DNA of 64,000 nucleotides, taken from positions 62,001 through 126,000 of the forward strand of contig JBCDDF010000004.1 of assembly GCA_039180525.1 (NCBI GenBank), read 5' to 3'. Shown here piece after piece: positions 17,671 through 25,135 of the stretch. The translations under genes were made by a program, and so were the position numbers. The number at the start of each line of letters is the position of its first letter. Within the stretch, counting starts at the first letter, position 1. Under the pieces are notes generated by a model. The model did not search any database, had not been told where the DNA came from, and saw only the letters and a program-made list of their open reading frames with translations. Source of the stretch: Halovulum sp039180525 (GTDB taxonomy: Bacteria > Pseudomonadota > Alphaproteobacteria > Rhodobacterales > Rhodobacteraceae).

Positions 17671-18204
17671 ATGCGTGAGACCCCTTCGCAGACGGCAGGC
17701 CCCTATCTGCATATCGGGATGCTGGACGAGGTCGGCCCCGCGCTCATCGGCGCGTCGATGCGGGGGCCTGGCGCGCGGGGCGAAGCGCTCACGCTTATCG
17801 GGCGGATCACCGACGGCAAAGGCGCGCCCGTCGCGGACGGGCTGGTCGAGATGTGGCAGCCGGATGCGGATGGCCGCTTTCCCCCGGTCTCCGACCCGGC
17901 TCTGTCCCATGTCGGGCGCTGCGCCTGCGACGCGGACGGGACGTTCCGGTTCGAGACGGTCCGCCCCGGCGCAGCACCGGGCAGCGGGGCGCCGCATGCC
18001 GCGATGATGCTCTATGCCCGCGGTGTGAACCGGGCGCTGCACCTGCGCTGCTATTTCAAGGGCGATCCGGCGAACGCGGATGACCCGCTTCTGCGCGCGG
18101 CGGGCGACCGCGCCCACACGCTCATCGCCAGGCCGGACGGCGCGGCCTGGCGTCTCGATATCCGGCTCCAGGGGCGCGGCGAGACGGTGTTCCTCGATGT
18201 CTGA
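17671..18204 (+). CDS. pcaG: Protocatechuate 3,4-dioxygenase alpha subunit
   Basis: The 177-residue partner of PcaH, starting directly after its stop. The N terminus (ETPSQTAGPYLHIGM) and the central GRITDGKGAPVADGLVEMWQPD strand are typical of alpha subunits, which share the intradiol fold but lack the iron ligands. It is the last intact gene of the pcaCHG unit. pcaB, pcaD and the later ketoadipate genes are not in this window, and the sequence immediately after is a pseudogene fragment. Confidence 0.94.
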   Translation: MRETPSQTAGPYLHIGMLDEVGPALIGASMRGPGARGEALTLIGRITDGKGAPVADGLVEMWQPDADGRFPPVSDPALSHVGRCACDADGTFRFETVRPGAAPGSGAPHAAMMLYARGVNRALHLRCYFKGDPANADDPLLRAAGDRAHTLIARPDGAAWRLDIRLQGRGETVFLDV

Positions 18205-18206
18205 AA

Positions 18207-18461
18207 CGGATCCGGGCCTACTTCACGCCCCCTGACGCACATACGCCGCAGATGAAGGCGACGCCGGTGCTTTCGAACATGCTTGCCGCCCAAGTGCTGG
18301 AGGCCGACGGTATCGTCGTCGGAAGGTCGATACACGACTACAACGTCCCCGCGCTCCTGAAGGCGTTGACCGACCACATCGCGCGCGCGGGAATGACGTT
18401 AGGCCTCGACGGCAAAGGCGTTGTGACCGGCACGAAAGCCACGGTGAACCTTGCCGCGGGC
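18207..18461 (+). pseudogene. FMN-dependent NADH-azoreductase remnant
   Basis: Beginning three bases after pcaG, an in-frame stretch reads as the middle of an AzoR-type flavoprotein: AYFTPPDAHTPQ, then ADGIVVGRSIHDYNVPALLK, then LTDHIARAGMTL and VVTGTKATVNLAAGG. These align with the canonical azoreductase pattern (TPPD..., ADAIVIG.PMYNFS.P..LK, D.IARAG.TF, G.KA.V..A.GG). The N-terminal flavodoxin strand and the C-terminal third are missing, and the flavin-binding MYNF motif is mutated to IHDYN. It is a fragment of a dead gene, although an ATG at 18252 still opens a long frame. Confidence 0.6.
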
Positions 18462-18473
18462 GGCGCCTGCAGG

Positions 18474-18497
18474 ACCTGCACCTGCACCTGCACCTGC
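18474..18497. repeat. Four tandem ACCTGC hexamers
   Basis: ACCTGC is repeated four times in a row. In the VOC-remnant frame it encodes alternating Leu-His, an expansion of the LHLRVPDLDR motif that starts VOC domains. It looks like replication slippage inside decaying DNA. Confidence 0.8.
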
Positions 18498-18660
18498 GCG
18501 TGCCAGATCTGGACCGCGCGATCGCCCTCTACGACGGCGCTCTCGGCTTCACGGTCCAAGCCCGCGCCCCGGGCGCGACGCGAAGGGCGCAAGGGGATGG
18601 ACCTCACGCCGCGCGACCTTGGTGCGTTGCTGGCGCGAACCGCCGTTCACGTCTGGCAGC
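18475..18660 (+). pseudogene. VOC/glyoxalase-family protein remnant
   Basis: The frame through LHLRVPDLDRAIALYDGALG and then FTVQARAPGA matches the first beta-alpha-beta unit of ring-cleavage or glyoxalase-type VOC proteins. After about 18590 the similarity fades and frames no longer agree. Only about 40 of the expected 130 or more residues can be recognised. It is fused in frame to the following Rrf2 gene without a stop, but the regulator has its own start. Confidence 0.5.
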
Positions 18661-18703
18661 GATGCGGCTGGTCTCGGCGCGATCGCACCTCTATCCATGG
18701 GCC

Positions 18704-19159
18704 ATGCGCCGCGATCATCGCCTCTCTCGGATGCTTCACGTCCTGATTCACATGAAGGATCGGGAGGATCCGCTGACCTCCGAACATATCGCTGGAATGC
18801 TTCAGACCACCGCGCCGCTGGTGCGGCGCATGATGGGCGGGCTGCGCGACATCGGCATCGTGACCTCGACCAAGGGCCATGGCGGTGGCTGGCGACTGGC
18901 GCGGCCGCTGGCGGAGGTGACGATGCTCGATATCTACGAGGCGGTTGGTGCGCCCGCGCTCTTTGCGCTGGGTCCCGTGCAGGAGGCGCCGACCTGTCTG
19001 GCCGAACAGGCGGTGGATGCTCGGCTGGGCAACGCCTTTGCGCGCGCGGCCGAGGCACTGCGGGCCGAACTGCGCGCCACGACCCTGGAGCAGATCGCTG
19101 CCGACTTCGAGCGGCGGCGATCTGCATCGGGATACGACATGGGCCGCCCCCACGGTTGA
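18704..19159 (+). CDS. Rrf2-family transcriptional regulator
   Basis: A 151-residue winged-helix regulator that appears complete: RRDHRLSRMLHVLIHMKD, DPLTSEHIAGMLQT, RRMMGGLRDIGIV and the wing TKGHGGGWRLARP. Iron-sulfur members carry three closely spaced cysteines; this protein has a single Cys (APTCLAEQA), so it probably senses something other than an Fe-S cluster. Such regulators often neighbour NADH-azoreductase or SDR genes. Here the likely former target, the azoreductase, is a fragment. The start at 18704 gives the family N terminus; an upstream in-frame ATG at 18662 lies in the VOC scar. Confidence 0.82.
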   Translation: MRRDHRLSRMLHVLIHMKDREDPLTSEHIAGMLQTTAPLVRRMMGGLRDIGIVTSTKGHGGGWRLARPLAEVTMLDIYEAVGAPALFALGPVQEAPTCLAEQAVDARLGNAFARAAEALRAELRATTLEQIAADFERRRSASGYDMGRPHG

Positions 19160-19228
19160 CCTTCTGCTGTCACGTACTTTATAGAAATACATGAAGCGCG
19201 CGCAGGCGTCCAACGCAAGGTCATCCCC

Positions 19229-20430
19229 ATGTCTTCCGATTCAGCGGCAGCCGACGCGGCCGAGGCGTCCGCGACGCGAACGCCCGGCTTGCGCGTCACC
19301 GCGACGCTTCTTCTGGTCTCCAGCCTGACGGTGCTGGCCAACGCGACCATCGCCGCCGCCCTGCCCGGGCTGGCGCGCGCCTTCGCGGAGGTGCCGGGGA
19401 TCGAGACGCTGGCGGGCCTGGTCCTGTCGCTGCCGTCGCTGGCCGTCGTGTTGACGGCAGCACTCTTCGGGCTGGCAGCAGACCGCGTCGACAGGCGGCA
19501 TTTGCTGTGTCTGTCCCTGCTGGCCTACGCGCTCGGCGGCGCCTCGGGCCTCGCCGCTCAGACCATGCCGCAGATCCTTGCCGGCCGCCTGCTGCTGGGC
19601 GTCGGCGTTGCCGGGACGCTGACTGTGGCGACCCAGATGGCGGCGGACCTCTGGCACGGGGCGGATCGTGCGCGTTTCATGGGCTGGCAGGGTGCGGCGA
19701 TCTCTGCGGCCGGCATCGCGTCGGTCGCGGGCGGGGGTGCGCTGGCCGAACTCGGCTGGCGGGCCCCGTTCGCGCTCTATCTCGTCGCGCTGCCGGTGGC
19801 CGTGCTGGCGCTGGCGGTCCTGCCCGGCCCGGCCGGGCGGCGGTGCGCGCGAACGCGGCGTCGGCTGTGGCGGGCCCCTTCCCCTGGCGGGTCGTCCTGC
19901 TGACGGGCGGGATCCTTTTCGGCGTGATGGTCTTCATCCTGATGGCCGCCACGCGCCTGCCGTTCCTGCTGGAGCGCATCGGCGTGACCTCGCCTGGCCT
20001 GATCGGCGTCACGCTCGCGCTTATGACGGCGGCCAGCTTTCCCACCGGGCTTTTCTACGGCCGCGTCCGCGCGCGGCTGGAACCTCGGATAATCGCCGCG
20101 CTCGCGCTCGGCCTGATGGGTGCGGGCTACGCGGTCATCGCGCTCGCGCCCACACTGGGTCAGGTGATGGCGGGCATCGTCGTCACCGGGCTGGGTCTTG
20201 GGCTGATCATCCCCAACCAGAACGTCTGGCTTATGGCGCATGTCTCCCAGACGGCACGCGGCCGCGCCTCCGGATTGATGACGACCCTGCTTTTCGCGGG
20301 CCAGGCCATCTCACCGCTCGTGTCGGGCGCGCTGCTGATCGCCCTGGACCTGCGCGCCGTCTTCAGCGTTTTCGCCGCCGCCGCGCTTGCGGGCGCGCTC
20401 ACCCTCTGGATCACCGGAAGAACCGCATGA
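19229..20430 (+). pseudogene. MFS transporter broken by a frameshift
   Basis: The first about 200 residues (from MSSDSAAADAAEAS) encode six membrane segments of a drug/H+ antiporter-type MFS protein, with the loop-2/3 motif FGLAADRVDRRH. Between about 19829 and 19870 the frame changes by one base in a GC-rich run. Downstream homology continues in the other frame (PFPWRVVLLTGGILFGVM, then LEPRIIAALALGLMGAGYAV) to a stop that overlaps the methyltransferase start. Joined, the halves give a normal protein of about 400 residues. A single lost base explains it, so a recent mutation or a sequencing error are both possible. Confidence 0.8.
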
Positions 20431-21119
20431 TAACCGACGAACCCGATGGCGCGACCTTCTGGGAAAGGCACTATCGTGGCCGCCCCGGCCCCTCCGGCGG
20501 CCGCCCGAGCGCGGCGCTGATCCGCTTCGCCAGCGGCCGCACGCCGGGCCGCGCGCTCGATCTCGGCTGCGCCAAGGGCGACGACGCCGTGTGGCTCGCC
20601 CGGCAGGGGTGGAGTGCCCTTGGCGTCGACGTGGCCGCGGCCGCGCTGGAGGAAGCCCGTAGGAATGCCGAACGCGCCGGCGTCGCGGACCACGCCCGCT
20701 TCGAACACCACGACCTGATGCGCACGCTGCCCGAGGGGCCCTTCGATCTTGTCTCGGCGATGTTCTTCCACTCGCCCGCAGCGCTCGACCGTGCCAGCAT
20801 CCTGCACCGCGCCGCAGCGCGCATAGCGCCCGGCGGCCTGCTGCTGTCGGTCACCCACGCCTCCGCCGCGCCCTGGTCATGGGCGGACCCGGACACCGCC
20901 TGGCCCACGCCGCAGGAGGAACTGGACGCCATCGGCCTGCCGCAGGCCGATTGGCGCCGTGTCGAGGTCGCCGCCGTCGAACGCCAAGCCACCGGCCCCG
21001 CAGGCCAGACCGCGACCGTCACCGATAACGTGCTCGCGCTGGAGCATGTCGTGGTGAAGCGCCGAGGCTGGAAGAGAACTGGAGGAAGCCGTGCCGGCGC
21101 CACGGCGAAGAAGGGCTAG
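20427..21119 (+). CDS. Class I SAM-dependent methyltransferase
   Basis: A 230-residue methyltransferase with a Rossmann-type core: motif I LDLGCAKGDDAVWLA (about 45-59), the acidic end of strand 2 (GVDVAAAALEEA), the HHDLM motif II region and FDLVSAMFFHS. It resembles the small tellurite-resistance/thiopurine-like methyltransferases (ATFWERHYRGRPGPSGG N terminus). The ATG overlaps the stop of the broken MFS gene (ATGA). Rrf2, transporter and methyltransferase may have formed a small detoxification unit. Substrate unknown. Confidence 0.82.
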   Translation: MITDEPDGATFWERHYRGRPGPSGGRPSAALIRFASGRTPGRALDLGCAKGDDAVWLARQGWSALGVDVAAAALEEARRNAERAGVADHARFEHHDLMRTLPEGPFDLVSAMFFHSPAALDRASILHRAAARIAPGGLLLSVTHASAAPWSWADPDTAWPTPQEELDAIGLPQADWRRVEVAAVERQATGPAGQTATVTDNVLALEHVVVKRRGWKRTGGSRAGATAKKG

Positions 21120-21333
21120 CCGTTCGAAGGTGGGGCGGTCGCAAGCGCGCAGTCGGCACACGGGCGCCCGTCGCAACCCTTTAGAGGCAGAACCAGGCGT
21201 GGTCGCTAGGCTTCGGATCGGACGCGCCACCGGATGGTCGCCGACTCCGCGTCGCCCGCGCATTGGACCGGATCACCAAGCGGCACCGAACTGACGCCGA
21301 ACGCCATGCTCAGATGGCCGGAAGACCGCCCCG

Positions 21334-21622
21334 GTGGAATTGTACTGTATCTCACCGGGTAAGCGCATGCGGAACGGCTTCGTCGAGAGCTTCAACGGCA
21401 GGTTCCGGGACGGATGTCTGAACGAGCGCCTTTTGGCGACCCGTCGACCATTGGGCTCGAACCAATGGCGCCTCAATGGTCGACCATTGGGCTCGAACCA
21501 ATGGCGCCTCAATGGTCGACCATGCACGCCATTTGATCGCGGCATGGCGCGACGGCTTCCACCACCATCGCCTGCATTCGAGCCGCGACGGGCTGACCCC
21601 GTGGGCGTATCCCCAACGCTGA
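21334..21622 (+). mobile_element. IS3-family transposase remnant (C-terminal DDE end)
   Basis: One frame reads VELYCISPGKRMRNGFVESF, then NGRFRDGCLNERLLA, the last part of the rve/integrase domain of IS3-type OrfB around the catalytic Glu. The tail continues in another frame from 21512: VDHARHLIAAWRDGFHHHRL, then HSSRDGLTPWAYPQR and a stop. The two halves are separated by the 36-bp tandem repeat plus a one-base frame change. The rest of the element and its terminal repeats were not found. Confidence 0.8.
21443..21523. repeat. 36-bp tandem repeat (two copies plus 9 bases) with internal palindromes
   Basis: Two perfect 36-bp units (21443-21478, 21479-21514) are followed by the first nine bases of a third. 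Each unit has self-complementary ends (TCGACCATTG / CAATGGTCGA) and an internal hairpin, ATTGG-GCTCGAA-CCAAT, at 21450-21466 and 21486-21502. On the minus strand that hairpin has a TTCGAGC loop closed by G-C, matching a tRNA T-arm. It interrupts the IS3 remnant. Confidence 0.85.
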
Positions 21623-21637
21623 GAAGAGGGTGAAACC

Positions 21638-21817
21638 ATGCACAAAGCTATTCGATGGCATGGCCGCCGCCGGCGGACCCTCGCGGAACGATATGTCAGC
21701 AAGCTCGCGCACTTCCGCCGTATCGCCACCCGCTTCGAAGAACGCGCGGCCACGTGCTTCTCAGCCGTTGCGCTCGCGTCAGGGTTCTTGCTCCTTCGTC
21801 CATTCAAAGGTGGAAAA
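21638..21817 (+). mobile_element. IS5-family transposase remnant (C-terminal end)
   Basis: The frame from 21638 includes ERYVSKLAHFRRIATRFEER and then AATCFSAVALASGFLLLRP. This closely follows the conserved C-terminal block of IS5-group transposases (ER...KLK.FRRIATR.EK.A..F...V.LA). The catalytic core is absent. It lies 60 bases from the end of the catabolic operon, marking an insertion-prone boundary. Confidence 0.65.
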
Positions 21818-21877
21818 CTTCAGTTCGCGATGGCCCGGATATCGGGGGGGAAGCTCAAATCCTTCGGCTTACGATGC

Positions 21878-22405
21878 CTACCCGATATCCGCGCCCAGGA
21901 AGGTTTCGTCGTCGAGCGCCTGCACCATCGCCAGAAGGGCGCCGGTATAGGAATACTGCCGCATTCCCATGCACATACCCGTCGCCGAATGGGTGAAGGT
22001 CGACTTCAACTCCCCGCTGTTGAGCCCCCGCGGCATGGCGGGCGCGGCGGAGATGTTGGCGAAGTGAACTTCGATCACCGGGCGGTCGGCATCCTGCAGC
22101 GCGTGCCGTATTGCCTCGCCGATGGTCGTCGCGCCGGCGGGGTTGATGATGTAGCCGTCCACCCGATGCGCGCTTTCGTGGATGAATTCCAGGATCGCGC
22201 CCTGGAAGTTGGACGAGAAGCACTCGACCGCGACGCCCAGATCGGTGCCGAACCCGGTCACGAAGGCCTTGAGATCGTCGAGCGAGGCGATCGAGCCATA
22301 GACCTGCTTCGACCGATTGCCGAGGCTGGACATGTTCGGCCCGTCGATCACCGCGATCTTGTGGCGGCGATCGGACGTCCGCGTGATGGTGGCCTGCGTG
22401 GTCAT
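21878..22405 (-). CDS. Type II 3-dehydroquinate dehydratase-like protein
   Basis: A 175-residue protein with the flavodoxin-like fold signature of AroQ/QutE dehydroquinases: DGPNMSSLGNR near 21, R31 and Y36 in NRSKQVYGS, IINPA near 87 and VIEVHFANI with H114. Several canonical active-site elements differ. QSNHEGE is SSNFQGA, the YTHTS motif is ATTIGEA and the RE.FRHHS segment is replaced. It is the last gene of a seven-gene catabolic operon (11 bases after the SDR stop), not near shikimate genes. It may have a changed substrate, acting as a dehydratase or lyase on a hydroaromatic acid, or may be inactive in the classical reaction. Confidence 0.75.
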   Translation of the reverse strand: MTTQATITRTSDRRHKIAVIDGPNMSSLGNRSKQVYGSIASLDDLKAFVTGFGTDLGVAVECFSSNFQGAILEFIHESAHRVDGYIINPAGATTIGEAIRHALQDADRPVIEVHFANISAAPAMPRGLNSGELKSTFTHSATGMCMGMRQYSYTGALLAMVQALDDETFLGADIG

Positions 22406-22416
22406 GCTGTCTCCCT

Positions 22417-23160
22417 TCAGCGTTTGAGGCGGATGGTTCCCATTCCACCGTCGATTTCGAGCGTGGCGCCGGTGGTGGATCGGGCATGCGGGCTGGCAAG
22501 GTACGCGACGGCGTGGCCGACTTCGGCCGGGTCCAGCATCCGGCCCGTCGGCTGGCGCGCATCGAACGCGGCGCGCTGCGCGCCCGGATCGGGGGCGGCC
22601 GCGATGATCTTTTCCATGAAAGGGGTCGCGACTGTGCCGGGGGCAATGGCGTTCACGACGATCCCCTCGCCAACCAGGTCGGCCGAGAGCGCGAGCATCA
22701 TCGCTTGGCACGCGCCCTTTGACGCGGAATAGAGCACCCGGTCCGGAATGCCGTTGAGCGCCGAGCAGGAGGACATCACGATCACCGAGGCGGCATCCGA
22801 CCGGCGCAGCCAGGGCAGGGCGGCCCGCATCACGCGCATCTGGCCAAAGACGTTGATGTCGAAGGTCCGCCGCCAGTCGTCTTCCGTCCCGTCCTCGATC
22901 CCGCCGACGAAAGCGACGCCCGCATTGTTCACCAGAACATCGAGGCGCCCGTGGCGTTCGCAGAAGCCCGTCACCGCGGCGGATACGGATGCCATATCGG
23001 TGACATCGGCGCGGTGCATCGCTGCGCCTTCGGGGGCGTCGCCCGCACGGTCGAGGACGCCCACGGTCGCCCCGCGCGCGACCAGCGCCTCGGCGCTCGC
23101 CCGTCCGATGCCCGACGCGCCTCCGGTCACGAGCGCGATGCGGTGCGCAAGGTCGGTCAT
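22417..23160 (-). CDS. Short-chain dehydrogenase/reductase
   Basis: A 247-residue classical SDR with the cofactor motif TGGASGIG (12-19), NNAG (78-81) and the catalytic set S131, Y144 and K148 in a YSASK motif. Asp37 at the end of strand 2 (VGVLDRAG) suggests preference for NAD(H). The ATG overlaps the stop of the preceding hydrolase gene (ATGA). Its place in the CoA-transferase/thiolase operon suggests oxidation of a hydroxyl intermediate of the same pathway; the substrate cannot be read from the sequence. Confidence 0.88.
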   Translation of the reverse strand: MTDLAHRIALVTGGASGIGRASAEALVARGATVGVLDRAGDAPEGAAMHRADVTDMASVSAAVTGFCERHGRLDVLVNNAGVAFVGGIEDGTEDDWRRTFDINVFGQMRVMRAALPWLRRSDAASVIVMSSCSALNGIPDRVLYSASKGACQAMMLALSADLVGEGIVVNAIAPGTVATPFMEKIIAAAPDPGAQRAAFDARQPTGRMLDPAEVGHAVAYLASPHARSTTGATLEIDGGMGTIRLKR

Positions 23161-23915
23161 CCGTACTCTCCCAGGAAGCGGGCGATCGTCGCGGCGGTTT
23201 CAACAGGTTTCTGGAGCAGGCCCATATGCCCCGCGCCGGGAATGGTCTCTCTGAGGGCGGTGCCGCCCTGGGCGCGGATCACGGCCATTATGGTGTCGAG
23301 TATGTGGGGCGGGGTCGACAGGTCCTCGGCATAGGCGAGCAGCAGCGTCGGCGGCAGCGTGCGGTCTTCGTAGCCCTCGAACGTGGCGAAGGCGCGCCAG
23401 GTCGCATCGAACCCTTCCGGCGACATGCGGCGGAGGGACCGGCGCGCGCGGGCGATGGCTGCCGTGTCCGCCGCATCGCCGAACCAGCGGGCGATCGTCC
23501 CGGCCTCGATGGCGCCCAGGCCGCCGTCCCGCACGGCATGGGCGCGCTGGGCGAACACCGGCAGGCCGCGATGGGGCGTGGCCGAGAGCACAAGCGCGGC
23601 CAGTTTCGCACGACCTGCCAGATCCGCCGCCACCGACCCGCCCATAGAGAATCCCGCGACATGGCGCGCTTGGGTCTCTTTGAGCGCCGCGGCCGCATCA
23701 TTCACAAGGTCGGACCACGCTTCGACCGGCTGCTCCGCCGCCGCGCCGTGGCCGCGCTGATCGTAGGACACCACGGTCCAGCCTGGCAGCCCGTCCGCCA
23801 GTTCTCTGAAGAAGGCGGCTTCCTGCCCGAGCGGATGCAGGCAAAGCAACGTCCGCGGTCCAGTGCCCCATTCGCGCATCTGTGTGCGCAGACCGTTCAG
23901 CGTGACGGTCGTCAT
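23157..23915 (-). CDS. Alpha/beta-fold hydrolase
   Basis: A 252-residue hydrolase with nucleophile elbow GFSMGG (Ser90), oxyanion region LHPLGQ near 26-31, the DQRGHG segment and the catalytic His in GAGHMG near 231. It resembles the 3-oxoadipate enol-lactonase/PcaD branch of small hydrolases, so it could open a lactone or split a C-C or ester bond. It is coupled by ATGA overlaps on both sides (CoA-transferase before, SDR after). Confidence 0.87.
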   Translation of the reverse strand: MTTVTLNGLRTQMREWGTGPRTLLCLHPLGQEAAFFRELADGLPGWTVVSYDQRGHGAAAEQPVEAWSDLVNDAAAALKETQARHVAGFSMGGSVAADLAGRAKLAALVLSATPHRGLPVFAQRAHAVRDGGLGAIEAGTIARWFGDAADTAAIARARRSLRRMSPEGFDATWRAFATFEGYEDRTLPPTLLLAYAEDLSTPPHILDTIMAVIRAQGGTALRETIPGAGHMGLLQKPVETAATIARFLGEYG

Positions 23916-25135
23916 GGCGCGTGGCCCTTCAGCACCGCGGCGGCGGTCAAGGCGTCGGCTTCCTCCGCGCCCATGCCGAGCCAGGTCTGCAGCACCGTGG
24001 CATTGTCCGCGCCCAAACGCGGCGGGTAGCTGGCCGGGGTGGGTACGCCGGGGCCCATGCGAATGGGCGAGCCCACGACTTCGACCGTGCGGCCCGCGTC
24101 CTCGACTTCCACGATCATGCCGCGCCCGGACACGCGTGCGTCCTCCAACGCCTCCGGCACGGTGCGCACCAGGGCATTGGGCACATCCTCGGCCGTTAGC
24201 GCTTCGGCCCAGTCGGCCGCGCTCCGTGCCAGAAAGGCGGGCTCCAATTCGGCCCAAAGCGCCTCTTTGTGGGCCAGGCGCTTACGCCCGTCTTCGAAGC
24301 GGGGATCCGCCAGCAAGTCCACGCGGTCGAGCGCGCGGCAAAGCCCTTCCCACATCCGTTCGGTATTGGCTGTGACGGCCACTTGTCGCCCGTCCCCGGC
24401 GGTGAAGGCGCGGTAGGTCGGGATCGAGTCGTGGCCTGCGCCCTGGGGGCCGGGTTCGACCCCGGCGATGAGGGCATAGGCGCTTTGATAGCTTAGCATG
24501 GCGAGTTGGCAGTCGAGCATGCCGACGTCGATGTGCCGCCCCTGCCCGGTGAGCATCCGGGCGGCGAGTGCTGCATTGATCGCCACCGCCGCGTAGAGAC
24601 CCGCGACCGTGTCTCCCGCAGGGATCCCAAGCCGGACGGAATCGCGCCCCGGTTCGCCCGTCAGGCTCATCACACCCGACAGCGCCTGCACGATCATGTC
24701 ATAGGCGGGCCGCTTGGCCCACGGGCCCTCCAGCCCGAAACCGGTGATCGAGGCCCATATCAGCGCCGGATGCGCGTCCCGCAATGCCCCGATGTCGAGG
24801 CCGAGGCGCGCCGGCACGCCGGGGCGGAAGTTTTCGACCACCACGTCTGCCTTGGCCACGAGCCGCCGGACGAGCGCTTGGCCCTCCTCCGTGCGCATGT
24901 CCACGCAGAGCGACGACTTGGTGCGGTTGCTGGCCAGGAAATAGGCGCTGTCCGCGCCCACGAAATGCGGCGGAATATGGCGGGAGGAATCGCCGGTGGG
25001 GGGTTCCAACTTGACAACCTCGGCGCCGAGATCGGCAAGGATCTGGGTGCAGAACGGCCCCGAGAGAAAGGTCGTCAGGTCGAGGATCCGCACCCCATCC
25101 AGCGGCGGGCCATGCGGCTTCGCGTCCAGCGTCAC
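23912..25135 (-). CDS. CaiB/BaiF class III CoA-transferase
   Basis: A 407-residue family III CoA-transferase. It has the N-terminal GVRILDLTTFLSGPFCTQIL motif, the ENFRPG loop near 101 and the probable covalent-intermediate aspartate D146 (KRPAYDMIVQALSG). Such enzymes move CoA from a donor acyl-CoA to a carboxylate, activating the pathway substrate without ATP. It is co-translated with IclR-1 upstream and the hydrolase downstream (ATGA overlaps). Formyl-CoA-transferase-like length and motifs are complete. Confidence 0.92.
   Translation of the reverse strand: MTLDAKPHGPPLDGVRILDLTTFLSGPFCTQILADLGAEVVKLEPPTGDSSRHIPPHFVGADSAYFLASNRTKSSLCVDMRTEEGQALVRRLVAKADVVVENFRPGVPARLGLDIGALRDAHPALIWASITGFGLEGPWAKRPAYDMIVQALSGVMSLTGEPGRDSVRLGIPAGDTVAGLYAAVAINAALAARMLTGQGRHIDVGMLDCQLAMLSYQSAYALIAGVEPGPQGAGHDSIPTYRAFTAGDGRQVAVTANTERMWEGLCRALDRVDLLADPRFEDGRKRLAHKEALWAELEPAFLARSAADWAEALTAEDVPNALVRTVPEALEDARVSGRGMIVEVEDAGRTVEVVGSPIRMGPGVPTPASYPPRLGADNATVLQTWLGMGAEEADALTAAAVLKGHAP

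Noticed and set aside
18252..18746. 164-codon frame as a new gene
   Set aside because: The first third matches part of an azoreductase lacking both ends and the rest reads out of frame through the VOC scar, so it is treated as decay.
21450..21466. Possible tRNA gene fragment from the T-arm-like hairpin
   Set aside because: Only the T-arm is present; no anticodon or D arm could be found around either copy, so it is reported as a repeat, not a tRNA.
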